From JALZMG01 sp963739975 (GTDB lineage Bacteria > Actinomycetota > Acidimicrobiia > Acidimicrobiales > Ilumatobacteraceae): a stretch of 64,000 nucleotides of DNA. The notes beneath the pieces are model-generated. The model worked only from the letters and a program-made list of their open reading frames with translations, had not been told where the DNA came from and searched no databases. Location: contig CAVUCK010000012.1 in the NCBI GenBank assembly GCA_963739975.1, positions 186,001-250,000 of the forward strand, given 5' to 3'. Both the position numbers and the translations under genes were made by a program. Shown here in pieces: positions 57,514-64,000 of this stretch. Numbering within the stretch: the first letter of the stretch is position 1; every line of letters begins with the position of its first letter.

Positions 57514-58341
57514 GTGACCACTCGAGTGCCGCAGGATCGGGCGATCGCTGCCCTCGACGACGTGTGGGTGCGCCTCGACGACCTCCTCGCCGCCCTGGAC
57601 GACGCCGACTGGTCCCGTCCGACCCCGCTGCCGGGCTGGCGGGTGCAGGACGTGGTCGCTCATGTGGTCGGCACCGAGTCGGTGCTGCTCGGCGATTCGA
57701 CTCCCGACGTCGACGTCACCGCCGCCGATCACGTCCGCAACGACATCGGGCGGTTCAACGAGGCGTGGGTGGTCTCGATGGCTGGGATGGAGCCCGCCGA
57801 GGTGCTGGCGGCGTTCCGGGACCGCGTCGCCCGCCGACGCGAGGCGCTGCAGGCGACCGACGACGCGGCATGGTCGGCCGAGGGGTTCACCCCCGCCGGA
57901 CCCGACACGTACGGCCGGTTCATGCGCATCCGTGTGTTCGACACGTGGCTCCACGAGCAGGACGTGCGCGACGCCGTCGGGCGGCCCGGTGGCGAGGGCG
58001 GACCTGCTGCCGAGCTGGCCCTCGACGAGATGGCGGCGGCGATGGGCTTCGTCGTCGGCAAGAAGGCGGCCGCGCCACCCGGGTCGAGGGTCGCCATCGA
58101 GCTCACCGGACCCGCCGCGCGGTCGGTCCTCGTCGAGGTTCCGGCCGGCGAAGGAGCGCGGGCGGCGGTCGTCGATGCGCTGTCCGATCCACCGACCGCC
58201 GTCGTGCGCCTGCCGGCCGGTGTGTTCGCCCGCCTCGGAGGTGGCCGGGTCGATCCGGCGACACGGCGTCACGAGGTCGAGCTCGAAGGGGACACCGAGC
58301 TCGGCGAGCGGATCGTCGCCAACCTGGCGTACACGATGTGA
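57514..58341 (+). CDS. maleylpyruvate-isomerase/DinB-like thiol-dependent protein
   Basis: A 275-residue protein of the mycothiol maleylpyruvate isomerase N-terminal (DinB-like) family: DWSRPTPLPGWRVQDVVAHV with metal His, RIRVFDTWLHEQDVRDAVGR with the His-x3-Asp motif, and a C-terminal SCP2-like module (RVAIELTGPAARSVLVEVPA). Members use mycothiol or bind metals; the substrate is unknown. The GTG at 57514 is chosen; the frame runs further upstream through repeat-like sequence. DUF427 follows with TGATG overlap. Confidence 0.82.
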   Translation: MTTRVPQDRAIAALDDVWVRLDDLLAALDDADWSRPTPLPGWRVQDVVAHVVGTESVLLGDSTPDVDVTAADHVRNDIGRFNEAWVVSMAGMEPAEVLAAFRDRVARRREALQATDDAAWSAEGFTPAGPDTYGRFMRIRVFDTWLHEQDVRDAVGRPGGEGGPAAELALDEMAAAMGFVVGKKAAAPPGSRVAIELTGPAARSVLVEVPAGEGARAAVVDALSDPPTAVVRLPAGVFARLGGGRVDPATRRHEVELEGDTELGERIVANLAYTM

Positions 58342-58847
58342 TGGGGCCGCCACGCCAGCGGCGCATCGCGCCCGGTTCGGGCCAGGAGTCGGTGTGGGAC
58401 TACCCCCGCCCACCGTCGGTCGTGCAGACCGATCGTCACGTCGTCGTCCAGCTCGGCGGTGTCGTCGTGGCCGAATCGAACCGGGCGTGGCGGGTGTGCG
58501 AGACGAGCCACCCCCCGTCGTTCTACGTACCGCGCGAGGACGTCGCCGACGGAGTGCTGCAGCCCGTTTCCGCCGGCGGCTCGGTCTGCGAGTGGAAGGG
58601 CCCGGCGACCTACTGGACGGTCGTGGCTGACGGGCGCGTCGAGGAGGCGGCGGCGTGGTCCTACGAGCGGCCGACGCCGCGGTTCGCCGCCATGCGCGGC
58701 GCCGTCGCCTTCTACCCAGCGCGGATGGATCGCTGCACGGTTGACGGCGAGGTCGTGCGGCCGCAGGCCGGCGGCTTCTACGGGGGCTGGATCACCGACG
58801 AGGTCGTCGGCCCCTTCAAGGGCGAACCCGTCACGATGTTCTGGTGA
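58341..58847 (+). CDS. DUF427 protein
   Basis: A 168-residue DUF427 protein: VVVQLGGVVVAESNRAWRVC, FYVPREDVADGVLQP, CEWKGPATYWTVVADGR, AAWSYERPTP and VAFYPARMDRCTVDG. DUF427 has a compact beta-rich fold and no confirmed activity. ATG 58341 overlaps the upstream stop (TGATG). Confidence 0.88.
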   Translation: MGPPRQRRIAPGSGQESVWDYPRPPSVVQTDRHVVVQLGGVVVAESNRAWRVCETSHPPSFYVPREDVADGVLQPVSAGGSVCEWKGPATYWTVVADGRVEEAAAWSYERPTPRFAAMRGAVAFYPARMDRCTVDGEVVRPQAGGFYGGWITDEVVGPFKGEPVTMFW

Positions 58848-58900
58848 GGGCGCAACCGCCGTGCGTGTGCCTGACGGCGTGTGGTTGACTGGTGCCACCA

Positions 58901-58967
58901 GAGGAAGGAGGTGGTCCACCACATGAGTGAATGTTCGTATGGGACCCTGGAGGTGGTTGGCCGCTAG
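58901..58967 (+). CDS. 14-residue ORF with an extreme Shine-Dalgarno
   Basis: ATG 58923 to TAG 58967 encodes MSECSYGTLEVVGR. The preceding GAAGGAGGTGGTCC (58903-58916) can pair with about 13 nt of the 16S 3' tail, allowing one G-U pair, far beyond any other gene here. The ORF sits at the head of a 150-nt region with several stems and a strong terminator. Role unknown: a leader peptide or an RNA whose ORF serves in ribosome binding. Confidence 0.5.
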
Positions 58968-59072
58968 GCCGGCAGGCTGGACCGCCTGGCGAAACCACGC
59001 CAACTTCCGCTGATCCGAGCCGCCGGACCTCGTCCCCCCGGCATCACGAGGCTCGCCAGCACCCAGTCAACA

Positions 59073-59106
59073 GCAGGAGGGGAGCGCAGCCGCGCTCCCC
59101 TCCTGC
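59073..59106 (+). terminator. strong terminator hairpin
   Basis: Perfect 14-bp stem GCAGGAGGGGAGCG/CGCTCCCCTCCTGC with a CAGCCG loop; it ends the structured region and may also serve the convergent gene at 59164. Confidence 0.85.
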
Positions 59107-59163
59107 CGCGTCTCGACAGCGACGCCGTGTCCGGCTGCAGCGTCCACCGAGGACCCGGACGAT

Positions 59164-61357
59164 TCAGCCGACCATCGCGCCACGCCGTGCGGCGACCGTC
59201 CGTGGCTCCCGCTGCGCTCGTGACCCCGGTGCGGCCGCCCGCTCGGGGGCGATCGGGTACGCCCGCAGCGGGGCCTTGGCCCGCTCGACTCTTCCAGGGA
59301 TCCATGCCCGCTGAGGCGTCCAGCCCTTGCCGTCCAGGTACCAGTACCACGAATCGGGGGCGCCGAACTCCGGGTTGCGCCAGTTGCGCACCTGGGCGAA
59401 CCACTCCTCGTCGGGAAGCGTGTCGATGATCGTCTGGATGGTGCTGACTGGGGAGTCCTCTGGCCTGCTGGGCAGCTCCAGCGCGGTCCGGAGCAGCTCG
59501 ACCTCGGCCTGCTCCTTGGCACGACAGCCGCCACCACGTCTGATCGCCTGGTCGTAGGCCTGCAGCAGATCAGTCGCCGTCCGGATCCCGTAGCACCGCA
59601 GGTGACACAGGTTGTGGCGCACCATCGGAGGCTTCGGCTGGAGTCCGGGCTGACTTCGCCGCTTCTTGTCGCACTGCGCAGCGGCGTCTCCGCCGACTCG
59701 CAGGTAGAGGATGGCCTGGTCAGCCCAGTCCACGAGCTCGGCGGCGGAGATTCGCGTACTGCTCATGAGGTCGACGATGTCGGCGTGAGCCAGAGCCTCG
59801 ACGTTGTTCACCCCCTCCTCGGCGAGTCGTGTGCGGTCGTAGAGGTCGATGCCCTCCAACTCGGTCAACGGCGCCGGCTCATGAAGGGGCACGGCCTTCC
59901 AGGCGCCGGAGAGCTTCTCGCGCAGCCAGACCAGAGCACTCTGTGGCATGAAGCCGACGAAGAACATCACCACCTCCGTCGCCGGACCGTCGTAGACGAC
60001 GCTGATCACGAGCGCCAACGCGTAGGCGGCGAGGATCCGGACGACCACGGTGCTGTAGGTCTTGGGGTGCAGGTCGCGACGCTGATACCCGCGAATCACG
60101 TGGAAGAGGGTGAACACGTACGCACCGAGGAAGGCGTAGCCGACTGGCGACAGGTCGGGCCGGAAGAAGGCCGACACCGGGAACGATCGGTCAGCGGTCG
60201 ACCACACCAGCTCGCCGTCGAGCTCGACGAGCGGGGGCACGCGCGTGGTCGAGATCACCAGGAACCAGCCGATGACGAGCAGAATCGTCGCCACGATCAC
60301 CGGCGAGCGGCGGCCGCCGCGCAGGCGCATGTTCGAATCGGGGGCGAGGACGCCGAACGTCGCCTCGATCTGCGAGCCGTACTTGGCCTCGATGTCGCCG
60401 ACGGTCCGCACGGTCGGATCGAGTCGGAACACCTCTTGCACCCAGCGTCGCTGCACGGAAGCAAGGCGCTGTCGATCGAATTGGAAGTACATCGCCGCGG
60501 GCGCCGAGCGCGGCGATGGAGACCAGCGCCCACTGCGCGACGTGTCCAACGAGCAGTTGCGAGAAGGCGGCGCTCTCGATCGCAAGATTTGACACCGCCG
60601 TGAACGGATCATCGAATCGCAGGAGCGCGTCGTAGGAGGTCGGCAGGTGATCGTTGAGCTGCGTCGTTTGGTGGAGCGCGACGCCCAGCCCGGCGACCGC
60701 GATCAGGACTGCGCCGATGAGCACGACCGCCTCTGAGGCCTGACGTGGCAGGCCGTCGACGAACGTGCAGAACCTGCTGCCGCGTCCGATGCCTTCGAGC
60801 GACCGCTCGTTCGTGCGCCGGTGTTCGCCGATCAAGGATGCGCGGTAGCGCCCGAACCGCCGGTACAGGTGGACCTCACGGCCGGTCGCTACGGCCAGGC
60901 CGACGACAGGTACGGCCACCAGCGAAGCCACCACCCACTTCCATGGCACGGCGCTCCAGCCGCCGAAGAACAAGCCCCACGCACCGAACAGCAAACCGAC
61001 AGCGAGCCACCCGAAGCTCACGATCGCCGTCGGCAGCGCGCTCCAGAACTCGCTCGGCGCGGGGCGCACGTCGAGCTGTCCCCGGCGACGTAGCCCGACC
61101 GTGTCGAGGTGTTGGGCGTCCTCGTGAGGGATCCTGATCTCGCCGAGTGCCGGGATGGACAACACCTTGGACGCGCAGGGGCTGCAGTCGCCAAGCTTCG
61201 GCGTGTGATCGAGGAGCAGCGCCTTGTCCTCGCCGAAACAGGCGTAGATCCTCCACGGCGTCAGGTTTCGGTAGATCCATGTCCGTGGTGGACGATCGCG
61301 CCGGCGTCTCCATCGAGCTCGCCAGCCTTGACCTGACTCGTTCGACGGTTCCGCCAC
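59164..61357 (-). pseudogene. large multi-pass membrane protein of unknown function, frameshifted
   Basis: Starts at GTG 61357 with SD AGGGAG. The N-terminal part (TWIYRNLTPWRIYACFGEDK, Cys-x2-Cys in GDCSPCASKVL, then six or so TM helices) runs to VSIAALGARG; at about 60503 the frame changes and MYFQFDRQRLASVQRRWVQE continues to 59164 with more helices, a soluble helix-hairpin-like region (RLAEEGVNNVEALAHADIVD) and a C-terminal WYWYLDGKGWTPQRAW domain. One extra C in GCCCGCGG explains the break; the joined protein has about 730 residues. No family recognised. Sequence error is as likely as decay. Confidence 0.65.
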
Positions 61358-61429
61358 GGCTGCTCCCTGGATTCCTTCTGCTCCCAGATCAAGACGCCGG
61401 TGGCTCGGAGCTGATACCTCGATCCGCGA

Positions 61430-62809
61430 TCAATCTCGAGCGGTGAGCGATGGTTGGGCGAGGGGCAGCCGGACCTCGATGCGGGCGCCGCCGCTCGGCG
61501 CGGCGTTGACGGCGACCGAGCCGTCCATCGCCTCGGCGAGCTGGCGCACGATCGCCAACCCCAGCCCGGACCCGACCTCGGCCCGCTCGGGTCGCCGGCC
61601 GCTCACGTACAGCCGCTCGAAGACGTGCGGTCGGTCGTCCGGCGCGATGCCGGGGCCGTCGTCGTCGACGCGCAGGACGGCCATGCCGAGCTCGTCGGTC
61701 ACGTGGACGTCGACGCGCGAGCGGGCGAACTTGCAGGCGTTGTCGAGCAGGTTGCCCAGCAGTTGGAGCACGCGGGCCGGGTCGGCGTGGGCGATGACCG
61801 GCGACCCGGGCGCGAAGCGCACGGCAACCCCGGCCCGTTCGCTTGCGGGGCTGGCAGCGCGGACGGCTTCCTGCGCGTCGATGCGCAGGTCGTGGTCGAC
61901 GGGGCGCAGCGACAAGCTCCGGCCGTCGAGGTGAGCGAGGTCGAGGAGGTCGGCGACCAGGCGTTCCAGGCGGCGCGACTCGGCCAGGATGATCTCGGCG
62001 GCGGCGCCGGCGTCGGGCGCCGTCCCGTCGCTGATCGCCAACGCGTAGCCGTGGATCGAGGTCAGCGGGGTGCGCAGATCGTGGCTGACGGACAGCAGGA
62101 ACTGCTGTTCCAGGGCGCGTGATCGTTCGAGGCCGGAGGCCATCGCGTTGATCGAGCGCGTCAGGCCGGCCAACTCGTCGCGTTGCTCGTCGGGCGGCGC
62201 GGGGAGGCGGGTCGACAGCTGCCCGTCGGCGATCTTGCGCGCCGCACCGGCGGCGGCGTCGACAGGTCGGGCGAGCCGGCGGCCGAGCACGACGGCGACG
62301 GCGGCGCCGATGACGAGGGTGATCGCGCTGGCGACGAGGAAGAACGGCAGCGCCTCGCCGGCGCCCGTCGTGGCCTGCTGGGTGACGATCGCGATGATCG
62401 TGAGGCGCGGGCGCACGTCAGGAGCCGCGGCGTACACGAGCGAGCCGTTGGCGCCGCTGACGGTCTGGCCGGCGGCGAGCGCCGCGAGGTCGAGGTCGGC
62501 GGCCGCGACGCCGTCGGGAAGCGCGCCAGCGATCTCCCCGGTGGCGTCCAGGAGGACGAACTCGACCCCGTCGACGCGCAGGGCCTGGCGCAGCTCGCGC
62601 AGGACCTGCCGAGTGGCGGCCTGCTGACGTGCCGGCAGCGCCGGGTCGATGCCGCCGACGGCGACGGCCAGCGACTCGGCCTGGTCGCGCAGGACGTCCT
62701 CGGTCGCCTGCCGCGCCTGCCCGCGGGAGATGAGCACCGTCGTGACGGCCGCCACCACCAACGTCCCGAGGACCGTCAGCACGATCACGACGACGAGCCG
62801 GCGAGTCAC
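61430..62809 (-). CDS. sensor histidine kinase 2
   Basis: A 459-residue kinase: TM1 (LVVVIVLTVLGTLVVAAVTT), an extracytoplasmic sensor of about 120 residues (VEFVLLDATGEIAGALPDGV), TM2 (FFLVASAITLVIGAAVAVVL), HAMP (RLARPVDAAAGAARKIADG), phospho-His in LLSVSHDLRTPLTSI, and ATPase motifs GNLLDNACKFA, DDGPGI and GSGLGLAIV. GTG 62809 is favoured: GAGAAT lies 6 nt upstream. Pairs with the regulator at 62907. Confidence 0.92.
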   Translation of the reverse strand: MTRRLVVVIVLTVLGTLVVAAVTTVLISRGQARQATEDVLRDQAESLAVAVGGIDPALPARQQAATRQVLRELRQALRVDGVEFVLLDATGEIAGALPDGVAAADLDLAALAAGQTVSGANGSLVYAAAPDVRPRLTIIAIVTQQATTGAGEALPFFLVASAITLVIGAAVAVVLGRRLARPVDAAAGAARKIADGQLSTRLPAPPDEQRDELAGLTRSINAMASGLERSRALEQQFLLSVSHDLRTPLTSIHGYALAISDGTAPDAGAAAEIILAESRRLERLVADLLDLAHLDGRSLSLRPVDHDLRIDAQEAVRAASPASERAGVAVRFAPGSPVIAHADPARVLQLLGNLLDNACKFARSRVDVHVTDELGMAVLRVDDDGPGIAPDDRPHVFERLYVSGRRPERAEVGSGLGLAIVRQLAEAMDGSVAVNAAPSGGARIEVRLPLAQPSLTARD

Positions 62810-62848
62810 GACCCGATTCTCCTGCCCCGTCGCGTTCTGACGATGCTC

Positions 62849-62868
62849 CGGTACGGATTTCCGTACCG
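62849..62868. promoter_or_regulatory. palindrome between regulator and kinase genes
   Basis: CGGTACGGA-TT-TCCGTACCG, a perfect 9-bp inverted repeat in the 97-bp gap between the regulator stop and the kinase start. Could be an operator or a weak attenuator. Confidence 0.4.
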
Positions 62869-62906
62869 ATCGCGGCGCGGAATCGGAGGGAGCGAGGCCA
62901 TCGAGG

Positions 62907-63590
62907 TCACCCGAGGCGGTAGCCGACACCCCACACGGTGGCCAGCGGCAGGGCAGGGCCGAGCTTGCGGCGCAGCTGGCGGACGTGGACGTCGACGGTC
63001 CGTTCGTCGCCCTCCCAGTCGATGCCCCACGCGCCGTCGAGGAGCTGGCGCCGGGTCAACGCCAGGGAGCGGTTGCGAGCCAGGAACACCAGTAGCTCGA
63101 ACTCGCGCATGGCCAGGGCCACTGCGACGCCGTCGTGGCGCACCTCCCGGCGCGCCTCGTCAACCTCGATCGACCCGACGGTGATGGTCGCCGCGCCGCC
63201 ACCGTCGGAGGTGGGCGCCCGGCCGACCCGCCCGAGGATTGCCTGCACGCGGGCCACCAGTTCCGGTGGTGAGAACGGCTTGACCACGTAGTCGTCAGCG
63301 CCGAGGTGGAACCCGGCGAGACGGTCGGCCTCGGCGTCCCGCGCCGTCAGGAACAGCACGGGCAGGCCCGGCGTCCGGGCCCGCAACCGTCGGCACACTT
63401 CGAGACCGTCGACGTCGGGGAGCCCGATGTCCAGGACGGCGAGATCCGGCCGGTGCTGCTCGGCCAGCTCCAGCCCGCGCTGACCGCTGGCCGCCAGCAG
63501 GGCGCGGAAGCCGGCTCGGCGCAGGTACAGCCCCACCAGGTCGCCGATCGCCGGGTCATCCTCCACCACGACGACCACCTGCTCCTCCAC
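62907..63590 (-). CDS. OmpR/PhoB-family response regulator 2
   Basis: A 227-residue regulator: receiver with VVEDDPAIGDLVGLYLRRAG, phospho-Asp in LAVLDIGLPDVDGLE, LFLTARDAEAD, ADDYVVKPFSPPELVAR; C-terminal winged helix with MREFELLVFLARNRSLALTR, VDVHVRQLRRKLG and WGVGYRL. GTG 63590 begins just before the receiver strand; GACGAT lies 6 nt upstream. Pairs with the kinase at 61430. Confidence 0.92.
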   Translation of the reverse strand: MEEQVVVVVEDDPAIGDLVGLYLRRAGFRALLAASGQRGLELAEQHRPDLAVLDIGLPDVDGLEVCRRLRARTPGLPVLFLTARDAEADRLAGFHLGADDYVVKPFSPPELVARVQAILGRVGRAPTSDGGGAATITVGSIEVDEARREVRHDGVAVALAMREFELLVFLARNRSLALTRRQLLDGAWGIDWEGDERTVDVHVRQLRRKLGPALPLATVWGVGYRLG

Positions 63591-63628
63591 CGGGCCATCG
63601 TCGCGCCCCGCGCCCACCGCCGGGCGCG

Positions 63629-63684
63629 CCGCGTTTGTGCGGCCACGACCGGCCCGCCGACCGTCAGTGAACAAACGCCCGCGG
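63629..63684. repeat. GTTTGT palindromic element (R4), copy 2
   Basis: CCGCGTTTGT ... ACAAACGCCCGCGG, with GGCCACGACCGG in the centre; same arrangement as 43934-43986. Lies between the MazF-like gene and the regulator gene. Confidence 0.7.
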
Positions 63685-63687
63685 CGA

Positions 63688-63999
63688 TCAGCAGTTGACG
63701 GCGCGCCCGATCGCTGTGCAGACCTCCATCCAACGTGCCGCGCTGAGCGTCGAGATGTAGTCGACCAACCACTCACGACGCACCAACTCGGGCGTGTCCA
63801 AGTTGACCACGCACGGCCGATCGACCCCGTCGTCGCCGTCAAGGTGCACTTCGGACGGGAGTCCACGGATGGTGGTCGTGGCTGGCGCGACCAACAGGCG
63901 CGGGAGCCGCTGCACCGCCTCCGGCCGAGTGAGGACGAGCGCGGGGCGGCGCCCGGACGGGGAGAGCTCGGTCCACCAGAGCTCGGCCCACTGGGGCAT
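63688..63999 (-). CDS. MazF/PemK-type toxin, possibly 5' incomplete
   Basis: A 103-residue MazF-fold protein: AELWWTELSPSGRRPALVLT at the start, LLVAPATTTIRGLPSEVHLD with the conserved Thr/Arg region, CVVNLDTPELVRREWLVDYI and a last helix. MazF toxins cleave mRNA. The ATG at 63999 is one base from the window edge; the family often begins a few residues earlier, and the expected antitoxin would lie outside. Confidence 0.8.
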   Translation of the reverse strand: MPQWAELWWTELSPSGRRPALVLTRPEAVQRLPRLLVAPATTTIRGLPSEVHLDGDDGVDRPCVVNLDTPELVRREWLVDYISTLSAARWMEVCTAIGRAVNC

Positions 64000-64000
64000 C

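Larger units (their letters stand above)
58881..59106 (+). ncRNA. candidate structured RNA with short ORF, C6 loop and terminator
   Basis: After the short ORF the sequence can form GGTGGTT/AACCACGCC enclosing CAGGC-TGGACC-GCCTG, then CCTCGT-(CCCCCC GGCATC)-ACGAGG with a six-C loop (59028-59051), and finally the 14-bp terminator stem. A C6 loop recalls actinobacterial 6C RNAs, but only one such loop is present, so I do not assign it to that family. No protein gene of normal size occupies 58848-59163. Confidence 0.45.

Noticed and set aside
59028..59106. 6C RNA
   Set aside because: Only one hairpin has a six-C loop; the second stem has a CAGCCG loop and acts as a terminator. The 6C definition needs two C-rich loops.

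Overview
This window comes from a high-GC actinobacterium. I favour class Acidimicrobiia (Ilumatobacter/Iamia-like). The reasons are an F420-type LLM oxidoreductase, DUF3039 and DUF4031 proteins, many GTG starts, and many starts with no Shine-Dalgarno (SD) but a TANNNT box 6-10 nt upstream, which suggests leaderless transcripts. No rRNA, tRNA, CRISPR, prophage or transposase gene is visible. The content is mainly chromosomal housekeeping, with dispersed non-coding repeats.

Layout. 1-6.1 kb: small enzymes (Nudix, VOC, HD hydrolase, ArsC, ArfB, LLM oxidoreductase). 6.2-12.7 kb: a sphingosine-phosphate-lyase-like PLP enzyme, MetH, and leucyl aminopeptidase. 12.8-22.1 kb: sirtuin, rhodanese-MoeB fusion, DeoC, EamA exporter, class II aldolase, RidA, cupredoxin plus DUF2330, and a stand-alone LigD polymerase domain. 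22.2-30.4 kb: beta-lactamase-fold hydrolase, flippase-like protein, MaoC, a two-component system with a DM13 protein next to a divergent sulfite-oxidase-like molybdoenzyme, and a frameshifted mutY. 30.7-36.7 kb: two HpcH/citrate-lyase-type genes, the candidate selenoprotein operon, and an MBL hydrolase. 36.9-39.2 kb: oligopeptidase B with a tandem repeat over its 5' end. 39.3-51.9 kb: a dispersed SUF iron-sulfur assembly region (ferredoxin, sufB, a four-Cys protein, sufD, Rieske, sufC1, then sufU-sufS-sufC2 on the other strand), interrupted by a TetR/MFS efflux pair. 51.9-64 kb: small secreted or membrane proteins, an MBL hydrolase, a PIN toxin-antitoxin pair, acyl-CoA dehydrogenase, a DsbA-like protein, DUF427, a short ORF in an RNA-like region, a large unknown membrane protein, a second two-component system, and a MazF-type toxin at the edge.

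The most interesting item is at 32892-33422 (minus). Two reading frames are separated by a single in-frame TGA that falls exactly in the UGSC motif of the UGSC (seleno)protein family. An 8-bp perfect hairpin lies 11 nt after the TGA, in the position of a bacterial SECIS. The gene is ATGA-coupled to a thioredoxin-fold fusion protein, which is ATGA-coupled to an alpha/beta hydrolase. No selA/B/C/D gene is in the window, so recoding depends on genes elsewhere.

Second, the intergenic spaces hold several families of palindromic repeats that tend to abut stop codons. One is an 85-bp element of constant architecture with four arms (three full copies and one remnant). Third, three genes (mutY, an MFS transporter and a large membrane protein) each appear broken by one extra base, which looks more like sequence error than decay but needs checking.
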